Positions 15,967-24,209 of a stretch of DNA of 64,000 nt are shown here, piece after piece. Source of the stretch: Flavobacteriales bacterium UBA4422 (GTDB lineage Bacteria > Bacteroidota > Bacteroidia > Flavobacteriales_G > Salibacteraceae). The stretch spans positions 93,056 through 157,055 of the forward strand of contig DGQE01000035.1 in the NCBI GenBank assembly GCA_002389645.1, in the 5' to 3' direction. The stretch's first letter is position 1. Every line of letters begins with the position of its first letter. Made by a program: the position numbers and the translations under genes. The notes beneath the pieces are model-generated. The model searched no databases, was not told where the DNA came from, and was given only the letters and a program-made list of their open reading frames with translations.

Positions 15967-18807
15967 TTAGAACGTGTAGTTATATTTCAAGCTAATGCCA
16001 ACTCCTGGTTTAAAGCTTGTATAAATACCATCTTCAGAGCCATAAGACTTATAGGCAAGGGTTCTGTCATCGTTCAAGATGTTATTTAAACCGAATGTTA
16101 CACGATGCTGAAAGTCCTCACCAAAGCTCTTATAGGCATTAAAGTTCAGGCTGTTGAATGGAATAGTGTAGATATCTGGAACACGGCCAGAAGCAATAAT
16201 TGTTAGTTGCTCTCCTTGCACGTTATAAGCAAGACTGATGTTTGCTTGGCGCTCAACATCTTCGTAAGACAGCGCAAAGTTTACAGCATATGGTGACTGT
16301 CCAGACATCGGTCTATATTGAGAAATCGTTTCACCGTCTCGTTTATTGTTCTCGCGAAGCTCTCGTTCTGTTTGACCAGAATTATCAACCAGCACAGTAT
16401 TCATGTCAACTCTAGACTCAACTAAAGAAACATTTGTGCTCAAGAATAAGCGGCTTAAAACTCCTGATTCAACACCTGGAAAGCCTTTTCTAAGCTCTAT
16501 TTCAACACCATAAACTTCTGCTAAACCCGAATTTCTAGGCTTTAAGTTATCAGGCGCAGTTGCAAAGGATACCAGTTCAATGTGACCATCAAATTGCTTG
16601 TAAAATGCACTTACAGAGAATAGCTCTTTCGCGCTGATGAAGTATTCGTAGCGAAGGTCGAAGTTATTGATGATCGTTTGCTGAAGGTCAATATTACCAG
16701 AGAAGGTTCTCTTTGTAATTGGATCATAGATCTGAGCGATAGACTTTTCTTTAAACGAGGGTCTTGCCAAGGTTCTATTTGCACCAGCGCGAAGGTTCAT
16801 TTTCTCGCCAAGGCTGATCACAACATTAGCTGAAGGCAAGAAGTTAAGCTCATCCAAAACAAGTGAGTCATTGTAGGTGACAGAGCCAGAGTTGTTGGTT
16901 CCAGTATAGTACATATTAGTGTTTTCAACCCTTACTCCATAGATCAACTTCATGAATTTAAAGAGCGAATGGTTCATCAATACGTATCCAGTAAGCAAGT
17001 CTTGACGGGCATCAAATGAATTCGCGGGCTGATACGTACCTATTGTGAATGTTCCTTCTTCGTTATTTGGATCTTCAGTATCTGCCGTCCAAATATTTTC
17101 GGGCTGCAAGTACCAGTCAGGGTCAAAACTGATATCACTTAAATTTTGACGAGTGTGTTTATAAGAGAAGGTTTCAAATGAACGCGTTTTGTAGGTGCCT
17201 AGTCCACCCACTTTTATAAAGGCCTTTTCAGCGACCGGTATTTTGAGGTCAAGCTTGAATGATTCGTTGTATTCAACTAAATCTCTCCAAAAACGAAACA
17301 GACCTGAGCCATTACCTGTACTTAGCGTTGTATCGCCATCGGTTACAGAAATCCTTGTTTCTCTAAAATCAGGGTCATATACATTTGAGTATGAAAATGC
17401 ATTCGACCAATTCAACTCTACAAGACCAATTCTATGCTGACCTGAAACAATAGCTGAGCTCAGCGTTCTTTGGCTGTAGGTTAGGATATTTTCAATTAGT
17501 GTAGCTTGATTTTGATTAAAATCCTGGTTGCGTCTCACTGAAGCGGAAGTTTCTGCACTCTGGCTATTCAGAATGGTTATGGAATAAGAATTGTTGTTAT
17601 TCTTATAGGCTCCAGAAAGCAAGCCACTCCATAAAACATTATTTTTTCCAACATCACCTTGACGCTTGATTTGCTGAAAAAGAGGCTCAACAGATTTGTC
17701 GTTGTCTTTTAAATAGTCATTTGACTGAAAGTCTTTGTAGAATAACGTTTCATTGGAGTAATTAAAGACAGCGTTGTAACCAAATGTTCCTCCAGACTCT
17801 TTATTAATTTGGTTGCCTTGACTAAATGAAAAAGATCCGTTTGGGAGAGCCGTTTTACTTTTAGCCGCCATTTGTGGGTCAAAACTTCGTGATAAGTCTT
17901 CCTGCGTAACATCATTTAGAACCGGGTCAGGTATTATTTCATTAACGTAAGGGTTAAAAGGAATTTTGCGATTACCGAAGTCATATCCTGTAAAAGAAGT
18001 ACTGTTTCTATTGTAAAGAATGTAATCAGAATTGAAGTGCATGCCAGGAATGTAGGTCAACCCAAAACCTATTTGAGTAGACTTTTCGTCAGGGAAGTTT
18101 TTGGTGACCACATTGACGAGTCCACCGGTGAAGTCACCATCTAAATCTGGTGAAAAAGTCTTAGAAACAGAAACATTTTCTAAAATATTGGTTGGGAAAA
18201 TGTCAATTTGAACAGCATTCACGTCTGGATCAAGACCTGGAAGAGACATACCATTAAGTGTTGTTTTGGTATAACGATCACCAAGACCCCGCACATAAAC
18301 GTATTTACCACCTTGAACAGTAACACCTGTTACACGCTTGATGGCGCCTGAAAGGTCCGAATCTCCAATTTTTCTAAATGATTGTGATGAAAGACCATCT
18401 GTTACAGTTGACGCGTTCTTCATATCCATGAGCATGGCTACTTCAGAATTTCTTCTCACCTCACCCACAATTTCAACACCTGTGAGTTCTTCAATGGCGG
18501 AGCTTAGAACAGCATCAATTAACACTACTTCGCCTGGCTTTACAACCGTGTTTGGAAAAGATTGTGTTCCATAAGAGATAAAAGAGAATTGAATGGTATA
18601 CGTTCCAGGAGCTAATGGAAGAGAAAAGTTCCCATCAAAATCAGTTGATGTTCCAACTCCAGGCATTCCTTCAACGGTGACTGTAGCACCGATCATAGGA
18701 CCGCCAAAATCACCATCTGCAATGTTTCCACGAACGAAGCCTTTTTCTTGTGCTATTAAAGCAGTGGTGAATAAGCTTAAAACAAGGAAGGTTAAAATTC
18801 TTGACAT
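15967..18807 (-). CDS. TonB-dependent outer-membrane receptor
   Basis: This 946-residue receptor takes up a substrate across the outer membrane with TonB energy. A signal peptide (1-19) precedes a carboxypeptidase-regulatory-like beta-sandwich (about 22-110: VRGNIADG, GATVTVEG, DFDGNFSL). A plug domain follows (about 125-250) with YVYVRGLGDRYTKTTLNG and FSPDLDGDFTGGLVNV. The C-terminal barrel ends with LKYNYTF, a typical terminal beta-strand. The preceding gene encodes a surface lipoprotein, as in SusC/SusD pairs, though that lipoprotein is a beta-helix and not SusD. The nearby PhoB/PhoR and Na/Pi genes suggest a phosphorus compound as substrate, which is inference. A hairpin lies just upstream. 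Confidence 0.92.
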   Translation of the reverse strand: MSRILTFLVLSLFTTALIAQEKGFVRGNIADGDFGGPMIGATVTVEGMPGVGTSTDFDGNFSLPLAPGTYTIQFSFISYGTQSFPNTVVKPGEVVLIDAVLSSAIEELTGVEIVGEVRRNSEVAMLMDMKNASTVTDGLSSQSFRKIGDSDLSGAIKRVTGVTVQGGKYVYVRGLGDRYTKTTLNGMSLPGLDPDVNAVQIDIFPTNILENVSVSKTFSPDLDGDFTGGLVNVVTKNFPDEKSTQIGFGLTYIPGMHFNSDYILYNRNSTSFTGYDFGNRKIPFNPYVNEIIPDPVLNDVTQEDLSRSFDPQMAAKSKTALPNGSFSFSQGNQINKESGGTFGYNAVFNYSNETLFYKDFQSNDYLKDNDKSVEPLFQQIKRQGDVGKNNVLWSGLLSGAYKNNNNSYSITILNSQSAETSASVRRNQDFNQNQATLIENILTYSQRTLSSAIVSGQHRIGLVELNWSNAFSYSNVYDPDFRETRISVTDGDTTLSTGNGSGLFRFWRDLVEYNESFKLDLKIPVAEKAFIKVGGLGTYKTRSFETFSYKHTRQNLSDISFDPDWYLQPENIWTADTEDPNNEEGTFTIGTYQPANSFDARQDLLTGYVLMNHSLFKFMKLIYGVRVENTNMYYTGTNNSGSVTYNDSLVLDELNFLPSANVVISLGEKMNLRAGANRTLARPSFKEKSIAQIYDPITKRTFSGNIDLQQTIINNFDLRYEYFISAKELFSVSAFYKQFDGHIELVSFATAPDNLKPRNSGLAEVYGVEIELRKGFPGVESGVLSRLFLSTNVSLVESRVDMNTVLVDNSGQTERELRENNKRDGETISQYRPMSGQSPYAVNFALSYEDVERQANISLAYNVQGEQLTIIASGRVPDIYTIPFNSLNFNAYKSFGEDFQHRVTFGLNNILNDDRTLAYKSYGSEDGIYTSFKPGVGISLKYNYTF

Positions 18808-18842
18808 TGTGTTGACTGATTAATTCTCTTGTAGATATAGGT

Positions 18843-18871
18843 AAAGCCCTGTGACATTATCACAGGGCTTT
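18843..18871 (-). promoter_or_regulatory. strong hairpin between the lipoprotein and receptor genes
   Basis: A perfect 12-bp stem (18843-18854 with 18860-18871, ending in the GCCCTGTGA/TCACAGGGC core) with a 5-base loop sits between the beta-helix lipoprotein stop (18896) and the receptor start (18807). Only three T follow on the minus strand, so full termination is unlikely. A partial terminator, attenuator or mRNA-stabilising structure that sets the lipoprotein to receptor ratio is more probable. Confidence 0.6.
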
Positions 18872-18895
18872 TAGTAAAATGCTATTCTTTAATCC

Positions 18896-20215
18896 TTACA
18901 GTTCATCGTTATTTCCGGCAGCACCCCATGACCAAGTTGAAAGGTCAACTGAACCACCTGCACCACTCACTGTGATTTTGCCTTCTGCAGCTGTTTGTGC
19001 AGCAGCAGTTTCAGTTACACATGTTGGGTCTTCAGCATTCTCATACACCTCAATCGCACTCATGCTGCAATTATCGAATACTAAAACATCGTCAACAACA
19101 TATGAAGCCGCATCATCTTTAGTTCCGCAATTTTCGTCAAAAGAAGCTCTCAATTTCACTTCTTTAGAACCGTATTCAAATGTTACGTTGCGAACAGTTC
19201 CTTGTGCTTTTGATTTGAAATCAGCAGCAGAACCTTCAGAACCTTCATTTCTGCAAAGGCCATTTGTCAATGTGAAACGACCATCAGTATAAGTAGACCC
19301 TTCTGGACCATCAATCTCAAGACCTTCATCTGTTCCGATACCATCACCGTGAATTACTGCGAAGCCGTTAACTGTACCTGAGTAGTTTTGATCGATATCG
19401 ATTCCATCATCACCCTGGTAATAAACAAGGATGTTAGATGCATTAACAGTTCCACCAAAGAACTCAACACCATCGTCTAATGTAGCGTAGATTTCGATGT
19501 TATCGATAGTTGTTCCACTACCAACACCTGCAAGTGTTAAACCATTCAGCTCGTTTCCTTCTCCGATAGAGATTCCTCCGTGACGGATAGAAACATACTT
19601 CAATACACCTGAATTGTCAGCAGCATTTGAACCACCATAAACACCGTACCCCTCTTCTGCAGGAACACCCTCAAGATTTCCTTCTGTATCTCCATTTTCA
19701 GTAGAAGAAGGAGCATCACCTAAGATTGCAACACCACCCCACTTCTCATTGTCGGTTTTAGTAAGGTTTGTTCCTCGTTTTTCACCGTAAGTGATATTGT
19801 CTAATTCTGACGTAAAGATGATCGGCTCATCAGCCGTGCCTTCTGCCATAATCATCCCTCCTTTAGCTACAATAAGAGCAGAAGCAGCAGCTTCTTGTCC
19901 TTGCATGCCTTTGATGATTGTGCCTTTCTCTATTGTTAGAGTAACACCGTCAGTTACCACTACTTTTCCGTCAAGAAAGTAAATGTTATTTGATGTCCAA
20001 GTTTCATCTGCAGTAAGAGAACCAGTTTTTGTAACTTCTCCTTCTTGAGCTACAGGATACTCGCAAGAGCCGTCATCTTCTTTGGCTTTGTCGTCAAAGT
20101 TGGTAGCCGTTTCGTCAGTACATCCTTCTTTTTTACAAGAAGAGATAGAAAGCGCAAAGCCTAATGACATCATCACTGCCATTACTTTTGCTGTGGATAG
20201 GTAAATTCTTTTCAT
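18896..20215 (-). CDS. surface lipoprotein with parallel beta-helix repeats
   Basis: This 439-residue lipoprotein (signal ending SISSC) begins with an acidic GCTDETATNFDDKA-DDGSCEY module, a short Cys-containing motif common in Bacteroidetes surface proteins. The rest is a right-handed parallel beta-helix with recurring short strands and Gly/Asp turns (FLDGKVVVTDGVTLTIEKGT, VSIRHGGISIG, NIEIYATLDDGVEFFGG, VYYQGDDGIDI). The many Asp-Asp-Gly turns could bind calcium. I chose the ATG at 20215, because the 12 residues before it precede the signal peptide. It comes before the TonB receptor in the same direction, probably as its surface partner. Four 11-bp repeats lie 61-99 bases upstream of the start. 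Confidence 0.82.
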   Translation of the reverse strand: MKRIYLSTAKVMAVMMSLGFALSISSCKKEGCTDETATNFDDKAKEDDGSCEYPVAQEGEVTKTGSLTADETWTSNNIYFLDGKVVVTDGVTLTIEKGTIIKGMQGQEAAASALIVAKGGMIMAEGTADEPIIFTSELDNITYGEKRGTNLTKTDNEKWGGVAILGDAPSSTENGDTEGNLEGVPAEEGYGVYGGSNAADNSGVLKYVSIRHGGISIGEGNELNGLTLAGVGSGTTIDNIEIYATLDDGVEFFGGTVNASNILVYYQGDDGIDIDQNYSGTVNGFAVIHGDGIGTDEGLEIDGPEGSTYTDGRFTLTNGLCRNEGSEGSAADFKSKAQGTVRNVTFEYGSKEVKLRASFDENCGTKDDAASYVVDDVLVFDNCSMSAIEVYENAEDPTCVTETAAAQTAAEGKITVSGAGGSVDLSTWSWGAAGNNDEL

Positions 20216-20236
20216 TGTTTCAAATTTTATTTGGCG

Positions 20237-20314
20237 CAAAGGAATTGGCATTAGATTATCCGCGGATTAGTGTGCGGTTAAGCCTATGTTATCAAACTGT
20301 TCCTTAAATGTTTC
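20237..20314 (-). promoter_or_regulatory. candidate PhoB-type promoter: four 11-bp repeats plus a -7-like box
   Basis: On the plus strand GGTTAA (20276), TGTTAT (20287), TGTTCC (20298) and TGTTTC (20309) start exactly 11 bp apart. Read toward the lipoprotein gene they are GAAACA, GGAACA, ATAACA and TTAACC, which resemble the TTAACA repeats bound by PhoP/PhoB-family regulators. A TTCCTTTG box (20237-20244, minus strand), one mismatch from TAnnTTTG, lies between the repeats and the start codon at 20215. Exact helical phasing of four units next to a phoB-like gene makes chance unlikely; the binding is inferred. Confidence 0.55.
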
Positions 20315-20467
20315 ATGATTTTTAGATTGAAAATTCCGATTGAAAATTCTAGTGTCGTCAAGGCCTGCAGCCCCATTAGATTAAAAGTGTTTACATTCGA
20401 ACAAATTAGATTTAACACACAATCAATAAGTCTAACCTTTTGATAACACTAACATAAAATCCCATCA

Positions 20468-21196
20468 ATGTCTACCTATCTAAATTCGAAGCACAATTCA
20501 GATAACAACGGGCCTATGCTCTCAAAGACAAAAATTTTAGTGGTTGATGACGAGGAAGATATCCTCGAATTTTTAAGCTATAACCTTGAAAAAGAGGGGG
20601 CTAAAGTTTATACCGCCAATAATGGTTTAGAGGCCATTGAAATCGCTAAGAAGAAGAAGCCTGACTTGATCTTGTTGGATGTGATGATGCCTGAGATGGA
20701 TGGCGTAGAAACATGCATCCAATTAAGGGATAAGGTGGAGACTAAGAATATCGTGATTGCATTTCTTACAGCACGAGGAGAGGACTATTCCCAAATAGCT
20801 GGCTTTGATGCAGGGGCCGATGATTATATAGCAAAGCCCATTAAGCCGAGGGTTCTTATCAGCAGAATTAAGGCTTTATTGAGACGAAAAGAAGGCTCTG
20901 TGCAACCAATGGCATCATCAGAATTGAAGTCGCTGAGAATTGACCGAGAGCGTTACGTTGTTGTAAAAGATGATGTTGAGTTGAATTTACCCAAAAAGGA
21001 GTTTGAATTGCTTGCATTGTTGATTTCTGTTCCGGGCAAAGTCTTTACACGAGAGGGAATTCTCTCTTCTGTTTGGGGAGAAGATGTGGTAGTTGGAGAC
21101 AGAACCATTGATGTTCATATTCGAAAACTGCGCGAAAAAATTGGTAGTCCGCACATTAAGACTATTAAAGGAGTTGGATATAAGTTTGAGGATTAA
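20468..21196 (+). CDS. phoB: PhoB-like OmpR-family response regulator
   Basis: This is a DNA-binding response regulator. The receiver domain (about 22-140) has the acidic pocket VVDDEED, the phospho-acceptor in LLDVMMPEMDG (D71) and the conserved Lys in DDYIAKPIKP. A winged-helix OmpR domain follows (about 150-242: LPKKEFELLALL, DRTIDVHIRKLREKIG, TIKGVGYKF). The kinase gene starts 29 bp downstream. The phosphate assignment rests on its similarity to PhoB and its neighbours. The first ATG (20468) is used; an ATG at 20516 would give 226 residues, closer to the family norm. CTAACC (20432) and ATAACA (20443), 11 bp apart just upstream, suggest autoregulation. Confidence 0.9.
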   Translation: MSTYLNSKHNSDNNGPMLSKTKILVVDDEEDILEFLSYNLEKEGAKVYTANNGLEAIEIAKKKKPDLILLDVMMPEMDGVETCIQLRDKVETKNIVIAFLTARGEDYSQIAGFDAGADDYIAKPIKPRVLISRIKALLRRKEGSVQPMASSELKSLRIDRERYVVVKDDVELNLPKKEFELLALLISVPGKVFTREGILSSVWGEDVVVGDRTIDVHIRKLREKIGSPHIKTIKGVGYKFED

Positions 21197-21225
21197 TCGT
21201 CCTAAATTTGCCTGACTCGAATACC

Positions 21226-22272
21226 ATGAAAATCGAAAACCCCAAACAAGTCGCAGTTTTTATTGCGGTTACCCTCACTGCATTGGGGATTATCACCTTA
21301 TTAATTGTTCAATTCCTTACAGAACACTCATTTACTGTTTGGATGTGGGCGCTCTATACTTCAATCACTGGTGCAAGCACCTATTTTGTGGCATGGTGGT
21401 CGGTGGAGAATTTTTTACACGACAAGATCAGATTGTTATTTCGATCCATTCATTCTACCGATACCATGGACGATAGGCTGAAAGAGGCAGCTCGATCTAA
21501 AGACATTCTTGGAGATGTGCAAAAAGACGTGGAAGAATGGGCAAGCGTCAAACAAAGTGAAATCCAAACCTTGAAAGAACAAGCCCGTTTCAGAAGAGAT
21601 TTTATCGGCAATCTGGCCCATGAATTGAAAACTCCCATTTTCAATATTCAGGGATATTTGTTGACGCTGCTCGAGGGAGGGTTGGAAGACCCAAAGATCA
21701 ACTATGACTATTTGGGCAGAGCCGACAAGAACTTAGAACGACTTACAGCTTTGGTTGAAGATCTAGATAGTATTTCTCAATTGGAGGCCGGTCGAGAGGT
21801 GCTGAAAATAGAGAAGTTCAACATGATTGAGCTGGTAGAAGAGTTGTTTAAATTATTTGAACTGAGGGCAAGTGAAAAGAGTATCGACTTGCGTTTCAAT
21901 AAAAAATACGACAAACCAATTTGGGTGAAGGCCGACAAAAGCAAGATCTTGCAGGTATTGACTAATCTACTTACCAATGCAATTAACTATGGCAAAGAAG
22001 AAGGTTTTTGCGAAGTCAGATTTTTCGACATGTCACAAAATATTTTGATTGAGGTTGCGGATGATGGAATAGGAGTGAGCCCTGATCATGTTCCGCGCTT
22101 ATTCGAACGCTTTTATCGTGTAGACAAAAGTCGATCTCGCCACGAAGGCGGTACAGGCCTTGGATTAGCCATATGCAAGCACATCATAGAGTCTCACGGG
22201 CAAACCATAAGCGCAAGAAGTGTTGTTGAAAAAGGGACAACATTCTCCTTTACGCTAGAAAAGTCGAAATAA
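21226..22272 (+). CDS. phoR: PhoR-like sensor histidine kinase
   Basis: This 348-residue membrane kinase has two transmembrane segments (about 8-32 and 38-58) joined by a very short outer loop, then a linker, a HisKA domain with FIGNLAHELKTPIFN (H132 phosphorylated) and a HATPase domain (NLLTNAINYG, DDGIGVSPDH, GGTGLGLAI). There is no PAS domain and almost no periplasmic domain, so it probably senses through partners or the membrane, as PhoR does through the phosphate transporter. A longer frame starts with TTG at 21208; the ATG at 21226 is more likely. It forms an operon with the response regulator. Confidence 0.9.
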   Translation: MKIENPKQVAVFIAVTLTALGIITLLIVQFLTEHSFTVWMWALYTSITGASTYFVAWWSVENFLHDKIRLLFRSIHSTDTMDDRLKEAARSKDILGDVQKDVEEWASVKQSEIQTLKEQARFRRDFIGNLAHELKTPIFNIQGYLLTLLEGGLEDPKINYDYLGRADKNLERLTALVEDLDSISQLEAGREVLKIEKFNMIELVEELFKLFELRASEKSIDLRFNKKYDKPIWVKADKSKILQVLTNLLTNAINYGKEEGFCEVRFFDMSQNILIEVADDGIGVSPDHVPRLFERFYRVDKSRSRHEGGTGLGLAICKHIIESHGQTISARSVVEKGTTFSFTLEKSK

Positions 22273-22280
22273 CCAGAAGT

Positions 22281-23267
22281 ATGGAGCAATTTCGCACAGA
22301 GGTGGAAGCGCCTGAATTTTCTTTTGATATTAATCATCGATCGGTGGTCACTATGTTGGGATCATGCTTTGCAGAAAATATGGGTGATTTGATGTCGGGT
22401 GTAAAGGTCAATACATTGGCTAATCCCTTTGGCATTCTCTTTAATCCGTTTTCTATCATGAATTCTTTGGAGCGGATGTTGAACAACAGACCTTATGAGG
22501 AAGGCGATTTATTACAAGTTGGTGACCATTGGGTAAGTCTTGATCATCATGGTAAGTTTAACAATCAAGACAAGAGCACAGCGCTCGCATCAATCAATGC
22601 AAGTTTGTTGAGGGGCAGAAATCAGCTTTTAAGCTCTGATGTGGTTTTTATTACACTTGGCTCATCCTGGGTTTATGAGCACTTACAGCAAGAGCGGGTG
22701 GTGGCTAATTGCCATAAAATCCCCAATAAAGAATTTAATAAGAGAATTCTTACCCAGCAGGAAGTGCATCTGATTCTGCGTCATGTTCCAGAGCTTTTCC
22801 GTGCTAAAAAGCTCAAAGCAAAGATTGTATTTACAGTTAGCCCTGTGCGTCATTGGAAAGATGGTGCAACGGAGAATCAAAGGAGTAAATCACAGCTGTT
22901 AAGCGCTGTGCATTCAGTGGTAGATGAGTTTGATAATTGCCATTACTTCCCATCGTACGAGTATATGATGGATGACCTTCGCGATTATCGGTTTTATGCC
23001 ACCGACATGCTTCACCCAAGTCCACAGGCAATCGATTATGTATGGCAGAAATTTCAAACGAGCTTTTTCTCTGATGAAACACGCCTAATTTGCAAAGAAA
23101 TCTCTGCTGTCATTCAAGCAGCATCGCACAGACCTTTGGATCCTGAAAGTAATTCGTTCCAGCGGTTTTTAAAGAAGCAATTGGAGATTATTGACCAATT
23201 GGAAAAGAGCTATCCTCAGCTCAGCTTATCAGAGGAAAGAAAATCCTTTCAAGGTTATCAGCTTTAA
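22281..23267 (+). CDS. GSCFA-domain protein (SGNH-hydrolase-like)
   Basis: The 328-residue sequence contains MLGSCFAENMG (about 29-39), the signature that names the GSCFA family. It is followed by FITLGSSWVYE and a late block with DMLHPS. The family has an SGNH/GDSL-like fold, with Ser in GSCFA and His in the DxxHPS block as the probable catalytic pair, so hydrolysis or transfer of an acyl or glycan ester is likely. The substrate is unknown. It starts 8 bp after the kinase gene. It shares TTAA (23264-23267) with the convergent glycosyltransferase gene as a double stop. Confidence 0.85.
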   Translation: MEQFRTEVEAPEFSFDINHRSVVTMLGSCFAENMGDLMSGVKVNTLANPFGILFNPFSIMNSLERMLNNRPYEEGDLLQVGDHWVSLDHHGKFNNQDKSTALASINASLLRGRNQLLSSDVVFITLGSSWVYEHLQQERVVANCHKIPNKEFNKRILTQQEVHLILRHVPELFRAKKLKAKIVFTVSPVRHWKDGATENQRSKSQLLSAVHSVVDEFDNCHYFPSYEYMMDDLRDYRFYATDMLHPSPQAIDYVWQKFQTSFFSDETRLICKEISAVIQAASHRPLDPESNSFQRFLKKQLEIIDQLEKSYPQLSLSEERKSFQGYQL

Positions 23268-24184
23268 GCACTGTGTAAACGCATCAAATACTCTTGCTCT
23301 GTTTGTCCCGGAGTGGCTATGAACTCAGCCTGAACTCCTAACATATGAAAATCCATTATAGTAGAGTAGCCGCTTCTTGCAATCACTTGAGAAGCTGATG
23401 CTAAAGCTTTGATCAGTTCATTATCATTCATGTGATTAACAATAGTGATGTTGTTGATTTTTTGCTTGTTGACTTGGTCAGGCTTTCCTGATAGAATAAG
23501 TACTTCTTGGGATGAGCTTTTGAAGCGTTCTATTATTTGGTTTTCAAAAAGTGTGCGCTGCGGCTCAGGCCCACTCACTAGAGCTACAACCTTGTTTGAT
23601 ACTTCACGAATGATTGGTTTTTCGAACCGACTCAAAGGTCCGATGTATTTGTACTTCACAGGCATTTTTTTGGCATGCGACAGTTCGCCAGCCAAACTTG
23701 GGTTTTCACGATAGTCTGGGATCCACACTTCATCAAAATGATTCATCACCCATCGATTGAGTGAGTTGATGAACCCTTGAAAAAGCGGACTTTTAATTTC
23801 AATTTGATGCGTAATACAAATGCTTTGCGCTCTTTTATTCCAAAGGCCAAACCTTGAATCGGAAATGATTACATCGATATTTTCCTTTTGAATGAGGGAT
23901 TTTAAATGCTGATGCTCTCGCCAGATGCTCCAGATTAATGATGGTCCTTTCAAGAAGAAGTGGCGGACCATGTTACCATCTTTTGGATAGGTGATCTGCA
24001 TAAAAGGAATGTCAACGAATCTGCAGGAATCGAAACGATCAGCCAATAGAGCCTTTGGTCCACCGTTGGCAGCTATGATGACGTGGTTCCCTAGTTCTAT
24101 TTGTTGCTTAATAATTGGGATGCAGCGCGCAGCATGACCCAACCCCCAATGCAAGGGAGCGACTAAAACAGTTTTGTTTGCCAT
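23264..24184 (-). CDS. MurG/UGT-like glycosyltransferase
   Basis: This 306-residue protein has a GT-B fold. It starts VLVAPLHWGLGHAARC, a Gly-rich loop used to bind the acceptor, and its C-terminal half contains VALVSGPEPQRTLFE and VIARSGYSTIMDF, the position where GT28/MurG enzymes bind the nucleotide-sugar donor. It probably transfers a sugar to a lipid or cell-surface acceptor. It lacks the length of MurG (about 360). Similar proteins are widespread and uncharacterised in Bacteroidetes. The start follows the T9SS protease gene's stop by 25 bp in the same direction. Confidence 0.75.
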   Translation of the reverse strand: MANKTVLVAPLHWGLGHAARCIPIIKQQIELGNHVIIAANGGPKALLADRFDSCRFVDIPFMQITYPKDGNMVRHFFLKGPSLIWSIWREHQHLKSLIQKENIDVIISDSRFGLWNKRAQSICITHQIEIKSPLFQGFINSLNRWVMNHFDEVWIPDYRENPSLAGELSHAKKMPVKYKYIGPLSRFEKPIIREVSNKVVALVSGPEPQRTLFENQIIERFKSSSQEVLILSGKPDQVNKQKINNITIVNHMNDNELIKALASASQVIARSGYSTIMDFHMLGVQAEFIATPGQTEQEYLMRLHSA

Positions 24185-24209
24185 TCGACCTCAAAGAAAG
24201 CGAAAGGCT

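Noticed and set aside
20390..20403. TTTACA and CGAACA as further Pho-like units
   Set aside because: They are 8 bp apart and so out of helical phase with the 11-bp repeats; they do not extend the array.
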